A stretch of 61,590 bases of DNA from Gnetum montanum (GCA_015680685.1 MNCI01021041.1:286991-348580); one strand, 5' to 3'. Counted from the first letter of the stretch, positions 11,161 to 23,122 are shown. The notes: generated from the letters alone by a model not told the origin. Numbers and translations are program-made.

Positions 11161-14100
11161 AAAATAATGAAGAAGAAGAGGTAATGGAAAGAGTGATGCT
11201 ATTCCAAGCTCTTTGGTCCATATAAAATGGTATTTCTACCATCCCATATCAATCCTATAATCACTCAAGCAAGATCAAAATAAGTGGTTAGACAAATAAT
11301 CATGTAAATTTTATTTCATATTTAAACTATTACCTAGATCACTTGACCCCCTAAAGTCTAAGATAATCTCTTGCTCATCTCTAACCATGGCCATGAAGGC
11401 CTAGAATTCTTTCTCTTAGTGAACTTTGATAACATCAAATGTTGCTTCCATCAATTTCTAAATCCATTTGCTCTTGTTTGTAATTGCTATTGAAATTGGA
11501 ATCATTAGCATAGCCAAAGGAATCAATGAGAGGTTTCCAGTAAATAAAAATTTAAGGGGTCTACTATGCACACATGCATAGATGGAGGAAAACCAAACTG
11601 GAATCCTGGCTTCTAGATTATCTATAGACCATGAAACTAGTTGAGGATAGAGGACACTGGTAGTGGCATGTGTGACCTTGTGCTTAGAAAGGAGACTTAG
11701 AGATCTATTCCCACTGTGTGGATTAGTAGTGATGAATGGATGTAATAGTGGATCTCTCATGGAGTGTACAACATGCTCATGTACCTCCATAAGCTAATTG
11801 AGTGTTTGGTTGGGCATCTAGTGATGTTGCACTCCCACTTTCTCTCTCTTATCCATCATTCATTCTCCCTCTCTTTCTTTCCACTCTTTGCATTTTTATG
11901 TATGGTAGGAAATTGATTAGGCAAAGAAGAGGATGAGATTTGGCCATCCAAGGGGATGGACTCATGTTTTTTGCTAATGTATCACTAGTTTTTGGGAATC
12001 TGTGGGTCTCCCATCAACATTTTTTACAAGAGCAAGAAAGGTAGGTGCTTTCTATGGAAAGAATCCACTTATGAATCCTTGGTGGCCTCACATTGTGAGT
12101 GAGTGATCTCAAGCTTATCTTTTAGTGACGATGGTGGTTGCATGGCATAAAGAACTTGATTGATCTTCCACTTGTATGAGTATAGATTCTATGAGCTTAA
12201 AGGTTTGATCATGATCATCCATTTTCACCTTACATCACTTGTGCACTTTTTTTTTTTAGGTCTTTGAGGCATCCTATTTATCTCTCATTTCTCTAATCCC
12301 ATTAGGCTGGATGTTATTCAAGATAATATTTTAATGTTTTGATCTTCTTGCTCTCTTTTGTGGCTTGTTTGGTTCAATCTTTAGTTGGATTTTTGTAATT
12401 TTCATAATGATTTTTTCTTCTTATTTTTTCCATTGGCATGTATCATGCAATTCAAGCTAGGTTTGTTGTAACTTAGTCATGGAGGAGAGGCACCAATTCA
12501 AGTGTGTACTTTGTAATTTTTATGGTTATTGAAATTATTTCCACCTTATGTTTACTTATACATGCACACATTGATTTCATAGTTATGATTATGTTTCTTT
12601 TATACCCCTAAGTTTTATACTTATCATTGTTTCTATGGTCATTTTTTGCAATGGTAATATAATACGTTGGGGATCTCACTTTATTTTTAGCATTTTCATA
12701 GTTCATCATGCTTAGGTAATTGCACTTGGGATTCTATAGATCTCAATCCTTAGTCTATGATCCTGCAAGAGAACCACCAGTCCTAGAAGAATAGGACAAA
12801 TAACATCAATTACTAGATCCAACATCTATATGTGAGAGACCTCCCTCAAGAGAGAGATTTGGAGGTAGATGGCCATGCTCTTGATCTGCAGGTTGAGTGC
12901 ATGCCTAGTAGGATCTTCTAAATGAGTGGTAGAGGAGCTAGCAAGAGACAAGATAACATGGAAGAAGGAATATATGCAAATGATATGTGGCAAAGGCCTA
13001 TCCTTAAAAGTTCTTCCTATTTCATGCAAGCTTGTCAAGGGGATTTTGTTCTCTACCACCACCCCTTGACACTTCTTTATGAGGTGGCTTGTATTGTAAG
13101 ATAATCTTGGTCTGTATTATACATTTGTATCCACATTGATCTTGTCATGTGCCTAGTTCTTGTTTTTGTATCTTGGGTTTTAAATGTATGGAACTATCTT
13201 TACTCAATCATGTGGGAATGATGAGGCATCTAGTGGCAATTTGTAAGTTAATTCTAAGTCATGGAGTTGAAAAGTATCTCATGTGCCTTGTGTTTATGGT
13301 TTAGTATGTTCGTTTAAGGTTCTTAGTCTTATAAGATGCACCCCAGCATCCTATGTCACACTTTGAGGTATGTACATGATTTCAAGCTCTTTAGAATGAT
13401 TTTAGCTTCATTTTGATGTCATGTGGTCCTTCTGGCATGTATCCTTAAGTTCCATCGTTCATTCAAATCCAAAGTGTAAAGTGTAAATTAGGGAGGGAGG
13501 GGGGAAGGTGCACTGACTATCCTATATTAGCACACCCCATGAATTAGTGTAGGGATGTTTACACACCCTTCCCAAAGCTTGGTTTGATCTTCTTTGCTTG
13601 TAGTGTGATCAAGATTGGCTCGAGCTATGTGGATGGACCTCCATTAATGCCTAGATGCTAACAAACCTTTTTCGTTTCATTGAGAAAACTATAGATACTT
13701 GAGATTAACACTCACACATAACTTAATCATATCATACATATAATTTCGATTTTATTTCACTTGTCGTGTTTAGTTTGTGTGAAGAGTTCTTCTTCCCTTC
13801 AGTAAGTTGATTCCTTTCCTTGTCTCATTTGTGTTTTGAGTTATCGCTTTCACAAGTGCAGCTAGACTCTATCAGAGTTCTATTGTGCTTACATAGTCTA
13901 AAATTGTTTACTCGATGTGCAATCCAGTATTTGCATGGTGAATAAAGCTTATGATTTTCCCTTATTTCATCATTGATTCCTTAAATATTAAGACACCAAA
14001 AACATCATAAAACATTAAAATAATAAAAATAATTATTCTCATTTTCATAAGTTACAACAATTCATCCTTGCCCAAGGAGGTCATAATTATACAACATGGT

Positions 14101-14499
14101 TTCAGGCCATCAAGGCTATGACTAAGAGCCATTTGTATTGCATTTTGTGTGTATTGTTGCACCTATCCCCAAGAGATATTACACGAGGGATTATGATATA
14201 TGTGTGTTTATGTTTATTTTGTTCTTATATTCATAATATCCATAAAAATTATAAAATATAAAATCATAAATATTCTTTCTCTATCTCTCACTGTGGCAAC
14301 ATAGGTTTTAATTGTATCATATTTATTATAATCTCTTTTATATTCATTGAATGAAACGATATACACAAGTGTTCTAGGTAATCAACTTAACATTATCTTC
14401 GAAGCTTATGACTGAATCACACTATGTTCTATATAATATAATTCCATTGGTTCAAAACTAGTGGGACTCCTATTATGGATGGTCACATGGGATGTGACC
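11161..14499. other. No gene recognised; AT-rich, probably decayed repeat DNA
   Basis: No frame longer than 110 codons and no family resemblance in any. A short G-rich run lies at 13495-13510. Some vocabulary (for example ctcatggagtgtacaac, and runs of tctctctt) is repeat-like, but I cannot assign it. Element A inserted at its left edge, so the left part probably continues the older element seen at 418-1319. Confidence 0.5.
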
Positions 14500-15710
14500 T
14501 TGCTAGATGTAATGCTAAATGGAAAAAATAAGGACCTTACTTAAATATGCAGAAAAAACGAGGACTTGGCCAACAAGAACAAAAGATTGCTCAAGATAGA
14601 AAAAAAAACAATTAGAAGAATAACTTAAGAACTATTAGGAGTAGTTGAAAAAGGGAAATGTGGATGTATGTAAATTAACAACAAAAAATAGAAATCTCTC
14701 GATGGAGGAAATGCATGCAGTAAGATAAATATTAGCCATCAAAATTACCTCATGGAAGAATGAAGCCCTAAAGTACAAGAAACTTAAGAATCATTATAAT
14801 AACCAGGTTTGCATGTAGAAGGAGATAAATAAGAAACAAATTTGAGTAGCCAAAACAAAGATAAAAAAAAACTCTCTATCAACTCCAAGATGATGCATGT
14901 TAACCTATCTTTAATGAACAAAATGATTACAATAAATCTAAAATCCACATGAACCAGCTACAAATCAAAGAGATAATAGAACACATGGCATTGAACAAAC
15001 TTTGCTATGCTATGATGCTCACTAGTAGAATTCCAAGGTCTAAATTAGAAATTATGTGGCTAGCTTATCCTTATTATACAAAAACAAGTTCAAGCTCCAC
15101 AAGGAAGCAAAACAGAAATTGGAGATATTTAGCATAGTGCTTGAGATTCTCAAAGCCAAAGTTGAAGATCAACAAATAGTAACTGAGAATCTGGCCAGAA
15201 GTATGAGCAACTATTAGAAGCTCAAGAACACGATAAAGGCATTTAACATTAAACATAAATAGTTCATTGATTGGTTTTTTAATGCTCATAAGATGTTTCC
15301 TTCTTTGCTTTTTTCATGGGATGTATCGACAACTATAACTCTAGGCGAAGCAACCTAGATGATTAATGATCCTAGGAAAAAGGAAGAAAATATGAGAGAC
15401 TTGATCAATGCTTTTCAACTGAATTCATAGCAGTAACAGTAGCTAGGCAACCACAACCCCCACCAAGGCATGAGGAGCTACCACTGCCTAACATCACTTG
15501 AGGCATATGCCTTGGTTCATTTTTTGTACCTATCAATGTAAGTCAATATTTTTTTGTAATGTGTCCAAATTTTGTCAAGTTGAAAACACTCAAATAACTT
15601 TTGTAACATGGTACTTGAGTTAGTTAGTTAGTCTAATATTCCCACAATTTTGTAAACAACTCGATCTCAATTTTGTTAAATTAAGGATGAGTTTTTCAAT
15701 TGTGAAAATA
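14500..15710 (+). pseudogene. Degraded post-pol ORF of a B-type Ty3 element (copy Z)
   Basis: 15236-15430 is readable as a decayed copy of the last post-pol ORF of element B (53270-53470). It shares aacataaa-agttcattgattgg against aacataaacaattcatagcctgg, a tcatgg phrase, gatcctaggaa-aaggaagaaaatatgag, and an Ile/Glu/Lys-rich translation before them. Stops are frequent. It sits directly upstream of an LTR-like segment, as in B, so the order post-pol ORF, purine tract, LTR is kept. The product is unknown; in B the ORF is hydrophilic and helical-looking. Confidence 0.6.
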
Positions 15711-16270
15711 TAATGAAAATCAATTCAGTCAATTTCATTGATGCAGCAGTATTGACGCATGCTATTCTTCATTAACACATCAATGTTGACGTATGTTGTA
15801 TAAATGCCTATATAAATGTGTGTATCCATTACATTTATGATACCGTTAAATCATTTCCTTAGCAAAACTCTTGTAGTTTGTTTCCATAGTCTTAGTCAAT
15901 TGTCAACAAGTACCCGTAGCATGAATCTGAGTCAGTTGTAAAGTGTTTTATCCAAGTGGATTATAGCTAGACACAATTCATGAATGACAATAAGATCAAG
16001 ATTGATTTCCATTCATTGTAGCACTTTGACTTAGAATGGAATTTACTTTTAATATAATTTATTTTTCATGTGATTAGCTTAATATTTACTTTTCCCTTGC
16101 ATAGAGATTTTAGTAGTATGAGCATGATTAGTTTCAAGCATAAACACTTGGTAATCCCAACAACATTATCACTAGAAGAATAACACTTACAATCTTAGTA
16201 GTGGGTATGTGAGTTCAGGATGTGTATGGCAAGCTAAGAATGGACACTCATCATCTTTAGGCTAGACTAG
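15711..16270 (+). mobile_element. Partial 3' LTR of copy Z (B-like family)
   Basis: Preceded by caattgtgaaaata, in the place of B's polypurine tract, the segment begins taatgaaaat where B has tgatgagtca. It then shows the B-type U3 pattern of repeated attgatg/attgacg/catcaatg words (15738-15795) and a TATA region (tataaatgcctatataaat, 15800-15820). Later blocks match B: gtaatcccaacaaca, and gttcaggatgtgtatgg at 16215-16231. It is shorter than B's LTR (827-841 bases) and fades out after about 16270, so it is truncated or very decayed. Confidence 0.6.
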
Positions 16271-17074
16271 ATTAGATTACATACGAACACTTATGATTAC
16301 ATTGAAAATTTGTAACAACTTTCAACCAAGAATCAATGAAGTCATTCTTAGTGATCAACCATTTTTGTCTACTTTCCTTTTTACTTAAAAGCATCTTCCA
16401 TTGCTTGTTCTGTATTCTATTTGGCAACTTCCATGTGCAATTATTTTTCAGCAATAACAACATAACTATGACCTCTCATCAAAAGTTAAATATCACATTC
16501 TTAAAGATGAAGCTTTTCAATTATTGTAAAACCTAAATAATTAATTTATTTTCCAAAATATTACTATTTGTTCACTATTTTGATTGATGTGTTCTTTTGT
16601 CCAAAATAATGACAACATCTCATTATTTTTGGTAAGATATCAAATTTAACAATGATAGCTTGATGTGGTTGTATTAACATCTAATGTTACCAAAATAAAG
16701 GTTCAACAAAAACTTAACCTCTTTTTATTACCTCCAAGACCTCACAGATCTAAACAAAGGCTTGAACCTAAGTTTTACAACTTGAAAAATGAATACCTTA
16801 CTATTAGTCAAAATAATGATCTCTATTACATAATGCTTATATATTTTAGTAGTTGCCTAATGCAAGCCACCCACCTTAACAAGGCACAACTTAACCAACA
16901 AATATTAGATACTAAGAAAATCCCTATGATGTAAACTATACTTTGTTGTTAAGGGTTATGGCTTGCAACTTATTAGTTGTTAAGGGCAATACAAAAATAT
17001 TCATGAAAGCTAAAGTTGATTGCTCATATAAAAGTAGAAATGAAAAAAGTAATCATTGATAAAGACATTATTTT
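16271..17074. other. No gene recognised
   Basis: AT-rich sequence with short frames of 60-90 codons on both strands, none resembling a known family. No repeats are obvious apart from short A/T runs. Confidence 0.5.
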
Positions 17075-17510
17075 GTAAATGCTTCAATGGATGTTGAATG
17101 ATACTAGAAAAGATAAACAACCTAATACAAACATCAAATGACTTGAAGTAGCTTCTATTTCAAATAAGCAAAAAGAATGGTGACTTAGATGTGGTTTGGA
17201 CGTAGAAAAGATAAACTATATAATACAAACATCAAAGGAAGACTTGAAGGCTTCTATTTCAAATAGTTTGGACATGTGGAAAGAAGATTAGACAATGAGC
17301 CTATAAATAAAGGTTGCTACATCACTATTCCAAAAAAGCTATCACAAGGAAGACCAAAGAAGACAAGGTAAAAAAAATGATCAAAGATGATTTGAATAAA
17401 CTATAAATAAACAAGGATCTAGATTTTCCACTAAAGGCGAATGGCGAAAAAGAACTCATGTGGCCAACCCCATTTCGTTGAACAAGGCTAGGATGATGAT
17501 GATGATAAAG
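17075..17510 (+). mobile_element. 5'-truncated LINE, 3' end (copy L1)
   Basis: Decayed C-terminal coding region of a plant LINE reverse transcriptase protein. Readable phrases are ATGGATGTTGAATGATACTAG (trimmed: WMLNDTRKDK), GRPKKT-like ggaagaccaaagaagaca at 17349-17366, and EWRKRTHVAN near 17440-17470. It ends in aaggctaggatgatgatgatgat, the GAT-repeat tail common to all LINE copies in this window. An internal segment with agataaac...aacatcaaa is duplicated (about 17110-17170 and 17205-17265). It is non-functional. Confidence 0.75.
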
Positions 17511-18571
17511 ACATTACTTGTTAGATAAACATCATTGTTTTAGAAAAACTCAAGGGATAATTAAAGTGTTCTCCAAGCATGTGGCTCCCATTATGACAAT
17601 GTGGTAGACATGATGTGGTAAAAATAGATGATAATGTCAGCTAAACATAAAATTCAACATAAAATAGATGATGATGTGGTAGGTCGAACTAAACTCTTCA
17701 TTCCATACTTTAAGATAAAACCCTTGACTCATAACCATTGATAAAAAACCACCATCTTGCATTCCTCAAATAAGCAAATAATGTTGGAAAAGCTCTCTTT
17801 TAAAATCATGTAAAGCTAAGCATGTTTACAAAATAAGCCAAAGTACCATCTTCAAGAGAACATCACAGCGTGGAGTGTAGCTGCTATAACTAAAATAAAG
17901 CTGAAGACATGATTTGTAAATACGTCTTCGTTTAAGGTTTCAGTGCACAGGAACGGTAGATATTTATCAAAGAAAAACAAGAACTCCAAAAGATCCAAAC
18001 AACTCCTATCAGTTTTGTAAAAATGCAATACACTAAAATAATACAAAATTTCCTCGAGTTTGACGATGAAAAAGAGTAGAGTTCTGTTGGTGTTGGAACA
18101 ACACACATGTAATGAAAATTCTGATATCCAAACAACTCCTTTCCATCAATTTTGTGAAAATGCAATTCCGTAACGTATTCCAAAATTTCCTTGAGTTTGA
18201 CAATGAAAAAGAGCAGCATTCTGTTAATGTTGGAACAACACACATGCAATGAAAATTCGGATATCCATGTCAGGAACAGGGTTAAATTCTCAAAAGCTTC
18301 ACAAATCAGTGAAAACAGATGTTTCCTTGTATGAATGAATGTAATGCTTGCTTTACAAAGCACAATCTTTACATATCTACAATTTAAAATTACACATTCG
18401 CCAGTTCTTTTTAAGAAAAAAACTTAATAAAGAAATGTCAAAGAACTCGATTCTTTCTGCTGCCCAAAACAATATTAGTTCAAAGGAGTAAACATTCAAG
18501 CTCTGTACCTGCATAAAACATAAAACTAAGATTAGAAATTGGAAAGATCAGAATGACAAAACTCCAAATCC
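17511..18571. other. Downstream flank of the cyclin gene; contains a 133-bp duplication
   Basis: The part nearest the gene (about 18360-18571) is probably cyclin 3' UTR. Minus-strand frames at 17852-18363 repeat the same peptide words because of the 133-bp duplication at 17993-18260 and have no known family. A splice-acceptor-like tttatgcag (minus strand, ending near 18510) could add a short alternative last exon to the cyclin gene. Confidence 0.5.
17993..18260. repeat. 133-bp tandem duplication downstream of the cyclin gene
   Basis: Two diverged copies begin atccaaacaactcct at 17993 and 18126. Shared blocks include aaaatttcct-gagtttgac-atgaaaaagag, and ttggaacaacacacatg-aatgaaaattc. The copies differ at roughly one base in eight, so this is an old duplication rather than an assembly artefact. 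Confidence 0.85.
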
Positions 18572-21500
18572 TTAAAACATAAAACTAGATGACCTGTTGC
18601 TGCTGAACAACTTGGCAACGGCTCCATAGGTTGGACTTGAGTATTTCGATTCAACAGCTTTGAATTCACTGGTCCCTGCATTCTTGTGGAAGGCAAACAG
18701 TTTGTTTATGCACTCCCTGCAAAATTGATCATCCAAAATTCAAGTACTCGCTAAAAAAGTATGTATAATATTTTTACTGATGAAGTGAACCATTACTTCA
18801 TCTCTGCTTCATCATATTTTGCATGCTTTTGAAGAAGCCTTGTCCAGCATGGTCTCTTCTTCAACATCTGTCTTGCAAGATTAACGGAAGAAGCAGCCAG
18901 CAATGATGGTTTCCATTGCAGTGAGTGATACTCCATCAAGCTTAACTCAGCTAAATAGAACGCTAAGTCTTCCGTCTGCATAATTAAGCCAATGCCCATT
19001 GAGAATATGTGACAGAAAAACAAAAAAAATTCTGTTAGCATTCACATCAGAATATCTAGCTCTTAGTAGAGGCTAATGGCAAAAACAGAACTTATGTCGC
19101 ATTCTGTTGGGACAAGGCTAGAAGGATGATAATGATATACATCAGAAGATTATTCCATACCTGCTTGTCAGCTTCTGCTGCCTTCAAAAACCTTCTGAGA
19201 AAAACATATGGAGTTGGCAGGGAAGCTAAATTAAATTTCAGTGTCTTGAGAATCATCTTTTCCTGAAAACAAACGAAAAACAAGGCAATCATCAAGCGGC
19301 TGTTACATTTCAATGATAAACCTGTGTGGGTAATTAATAAACAAAGGATGTAGTCACTGATACCATGTCACGAATTTGTTGGCCCGTAAAAGCATAATTT
19401 GAAACAGTAACCAGGTCATTAACCTACATTTTGGTGAAGTTAACAAGATTAGCAGAAGGTAGATAATGAAACACTAAAATTTCCCAAGGACGTTTGCAAT
19501 TATACCGTTGGAGGCCATATCTCTTCATATTTCGCAGCAATCAGCAAAGCTGTTAAACCTGATAGATGAAGCTCCTTTTTCGAAACTTTTTGCAGTGAGA
19601 GGAATTTATCCAGTATAGTTGTCATCAGAAAAAGAGTTTCAGGCAACAACTTGAAGATGTAGTGAACCTGCAGTGAAAATGTATAGTTTAGTTTAAACAT
19701 CAGCTACAGAAACTAGTTCTTTAATACAAAAATGATTAAAGATGAAAGGGAATTTCTCTTCCTTACATCAATAAGCCAATTCACAAGTACTGCCCGCATT
19801 CTTGGGCTAATGTCGGTTTGCATACACATGTAGTTCAGTGGCAGAACATATTTTTCCTGGAATAAACCACAATAGGAAAAGTATTACATTACTTACCTAA
19901 TACATAACAACGTGAAAGTATGTATATTTTGTATAAACTTATCTGCAAAGTAATTATCAGAAGTTAGACAATAATTCCATAAGGAAATGAGGAGTTTAAA
20001 CTGTACCTCTGTATGCCAATAGAAATTATGAATATCATCCACGTATTCAACGACAGCCAGTTCATTATCAACGTCGTTTTGGTCAATGCTTGGCAAATCT
20101 TCTTCCCCTTCAGGATCATTAAACAAGTTGTTCCTAACATACAGCTGTGTATTTTTTTTATAAATACCATGGAAGTCATCAACATACCATTCAAGATACA
20201 GTTCAGATAGCATACATGAAAATAATGAAAACAGAAGCATTAAGACAACTCACCTCACTTCTCCTTGCAACTGTGGTCGAAAAAGCTCTTTCAGACCTGG
20301 GTTTTGATTTTGAGAGAGCAGCTTCTTTGGAAGAGCCACTGGAACCTGTCATAACAGGTACAGGCACAGTGGTTGGAATGCTGGGTTCCAATGAAGTTGT
20401 TCCTTCCTTACTGGTATCGAGAGAAGAATTTTTGCTAGCCTCATCAGCCCTCCTGCACTTTAGCATCAAGCCATTAGTATTTTTGTTTCTGCCCAGAAGC
20501 CGATTGGTTGTGGGCAAGGCAATCAGAGGATTGGATGGATTCAGAGAAATTGCTCTTCTTCTTAGTTGATAATGCTTAAGCAGTGCTCTCTGCTGTCTGC
20601 TTTCTGCCATGGATGGCAATGAAGCTTTTGTGTCCATTGACATGGCCGTAGCTGTTGTGCTCTTATTTTTCAGGGTCCTATTCTCAATTGCAGCTGCATT
20701 TGTGGCTTTGACGTTATTTCCATTTCTTTTCAGAATTGCTTGTTGATGTGCTGCTGCCTTCTTCTTAATCAAAGCAGATATTTTTGCAGGTTTCTTCATG
20801 GATTTCCTTAAACCGATGGGTGGTGCCCCAATCGATGGCCTGGGTGGTTTCTCTATTACTTTAGACTGCAAAAGATGCAAGTTTATCCTTTAATATATAT
20901 GATTTCCAATTTTTTTTTTTAAAAAAACGAATCTAATTCTGATATGAAGAAACTGTAGTATTCAACAAAAGGACCGCAAAACATATAAGCTGCTTGTTTC
21001 TATTACAAAAGTTGCAGTGACATTTTGTTTAATGGTTGAGTTCTAAAGAAAACAACACTGACAAATTTCCTTAAAGAAAGAAGTGAAATTTCACGCAACT
21101 TTTTTCAGTTAAACTCAAAAGTATGAATTACTTTATCAAGACACTTGTTCTTGGTTGCTACATGAGGCTTATCCTTGATTGCCGCGTTGGCAGTCGAAAG
21201 AACTACTCCAAATTGTCTGCACCAAGGATCAAAGGGATCAGAAACCAAACCAAAATCGTCATAGTAAAATGTTGCTGAATTTTACCATTAACTCACCTTG
21301 AACCTGTTGCCCCTTGCTTGTTTGCCACCGGATATTTAACTGCAGGCTTCCTGTCATTTTAGCCCATCAACATGCTTTTATATCAGTAATACTAATCAAG
21401 TTTCCTGAACAGAAAGTCTGAATGGATCCATATAATAAAATGGTAAAATAAAGGAATGGAGCACTCCTATTCTGACATTCCGTCTCTGACCGCACAAAAC

Positions 21501-22538
21501 CATACAAGTTTTGAATCTTATACCGTTTGTAATGTCAAAGTCTAAAAAACAAATAAAAATTTAGAAACCAAAAAATGATAGAATAAAGAAACCATCGTTT
21601 GGCTGTACAACTAAAATTCCTATGTTGAGTGTCAGCGCCAAGCAGCCACACATGCAATAGCAGACTGAACTATTCATAAGGATACACAAATCGAGCGAGC
21701 AAGCCAAACCTCTTGATTCTGAAAATCTCTCAGCGGAAACAAATAAAATGGAATTTAAACTCAATGCAAAATATAAACCTAAGAAACACCATGGCAGAAA
21801 ACATAAACACTACCCAGAGTCTGAAAAAGTTAATCAGAAACCAATAAAAGTTGAAAACAAAATAAATTCAATGCAAAAAAGCAATTTCATATGGTACCCG
21901 GGCATGTTAGAGGCATTTGCTTTGCCGACTCTTACTGCTGGATTTGCATTCTCCTTGTCGCATAAAACCCTCTGTGCAGGTTCGTTAAGTGCTGCGAAAT
22001 CAATCATAAAAAAATTTTCCACAAAAATGATTCCAATCAAAACCCACATTCAAAAAATCCAAATGCCACGATACCCACGACACATATAGGGCAAAAAGAT
22101 AAAAAGGGTAAGTAGATGTAACCGAAAACAATCGATCTGGAAAGAACAAGAAAAAAGAACAACGGAAAAAACCAAGCAATTAAGGTACCTCTGCTGGCAA
22201 TGAGTCTGCCTCTGGCTAAAGCCCTGGTCTCCATCCTTTGATTTCCTTGCTGAACCCCAAAAAAGCCACAACAGCAAATTTCAACCACACATAAAAGAAC
22301 ATGAGAAGTTCCAAGAGAAAAACGAAGTAGTGAAATAGCAGATTCAACGAATTGCTTGCGAGGAACGCAGAACGGAACCAAAAATGGCAAGAAATTCGCT
22401 GGTTTCAAACCACGCAATCTCTTAAAAAATAACAAAGCCGCACAGCAGAGCAACAGATTTCAACAAAATTTAATTTCTCGAACAAAACCCAGAAATCGAC
22501 CAAGAAATTGCAAGTATCTTGGGATCTTTGCTTACCAT
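18572..22538 (-). CDS. CYCB3: G2/mitotic B-type cyclin, B3-like (spliced, 13 coding exons)
   Basis: Mitotic cyclin; binds and activates CDKs in the nucleus at G2/M. Exons high to low: 22536-22538 (ATG only), 22189-22249, 21898-21991, 21297-21347, 21132-21216, 20254-20865, 20007-20144, 19767-19856, 19506-19667, 19364-19423, 19161-19262, 18797-18975, 18572-18716. All junctions are GT/AG and phases agree, giving 593 codons. Residues 1-302 are a basic, low-complexity N-terminus with a KEN box at 34-36; I see no clear RxxLxxxxN destruction box. The cyclin fold starts with AVVEYVDDIHNFYWHTE, then the MRAVL CDK-docking motif (368-372), KYEEIWPPT (424-432), and a C-terminal fold with PTPYVFLRRFLKAAEA and KPSLLAASSVNLAR. 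FYW and PTPYVF..RFLKAA fit plant CYCB3 better than B1 or B2. Least certain are the exon 4 acceptor (gaag, needed for frame), whether translation starts in exon 1 or at the ATG in exon 2, and the C-terminus. Confidence 0.86.
19068..19137 (+). mobile_element. LINE 3'-end fragment inside a cyclin intron
   Basis: aggctaatggcaaaaacag...gggacaaggctagaaggatgataatgat matches the last 75 bases of LINE copy L1 (17437-17505: aaggcgaatggcgaaaaag...gaacaaggctaggatgatgatgat). It lies in the intron between exons 11 and 12, antisense to the cyclin gene. It is an extreme 5' truncation and intact at neither end. Confidence 0.7.
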
Positions 22539-22830
22539 GTTTCCGAGATTTAATCAGAAGGAAATGAAACTGAAATCAACTCTAAAACTTGAGAAAATCA
22601 ATCGCGATGATTGAACGCTGGACGAGAGCTCAGATTCGCGAGGTTTCTGTGACGGTGAATCAAAATTGCAAATGCGCGGATGTCCCCTTTTTAAAAGTCA
22701 CGACCAACGCCAAAAAAGGCAAAGGAAAGAGGGGTTCATCTGCAACGGCTATATATGTTGGAGACCGTTTAAATTTGAAACAAGACCGAACGACTAAGGA
22801 CCCAGCATTAGCTTGGATCTTATGAAAATG
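22539..22830 (-). promoter_or_regulatory. Cyclin promoter: TATA box with flanking MSA (AACGG) cores
   Basis: Read on the minus strand, a TATA box (catatatagcc, 22748-22758) lies about 210 bases upstream of the first ATG. One AACGG core is just upstream of it (22765-22769, read as aaacggtctcc) and one, in reverse orientation, overlaps its downstream edge (22744-22748). The latter reads tgcaacggcta on the plus strand, matching 10 of 11 positions of the mitosis-specific activator consensus YCYAACGGYYA bound by MYB3R factors. Regulation is inferred from these motifs and the gene family. Confidence 0.65.
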
Positions 22831-22984
22831 TAAATGCGGATCAAGCGGGAAGTTTCAATCATGTCATTTAGGTATAGGATGCTTGCATGCTAACGTTGCA
22901 TTATAGGTGTTAGAAAGTTATATCATTCCCTATTATTTAGGTAAGAGGTTATAAGTTCAAGTTACATTTAAGGTATTTTGTTGA

Positions 22985-23122
22985 AACTCAAAATAATTAA
23001 AATGTAGGTGCACCTCAAGATATATAGTCAAATATAAGTTTATAACTAACATTGCTTACCAAAATTGAACTCCTAACTTGGAACAAATAAATTAAGAGTC
23101 TTACCACTAGGCTAATATATCA
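22985..23122 (-). mobile_element. tRNA-derived SINE (copy S1)
   Basis: On the minus strand the copy opens with an RNA polymerase III A-box-like tagcctagtggtaagac (complement near 23098-23114), followed by a B-box-like ggagttcaattttgg (near 23053-23070) and the family tail with ttataaa-ttatatttgac-atatatcttgag. Four other copies lie nearby (S2-S5). Confidence 0.65.

Noticed and set aside
20147-20569. 140-codon plus-strand open frame
   Set aside because: It is antisense to cyclin exons 6 and 7; the minus strand gives a recognised protein.
22037-22453. 138-codon minus-strand open frame upstream of the cyclin core
   Set aside because: It reads through cyclin exon 2 into introns on both sides; good splice sites border the exon and the rest has no coding character.
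23098-23114. tRNA gene suggested by A- and B-box motifs (also at 23742, 23975, 25434 and 28215)
   Set aside because: The copies cannot fold into a tRNA cloverleaf by eye, are dispersed, and one has a target duplication, so they are SINEs.
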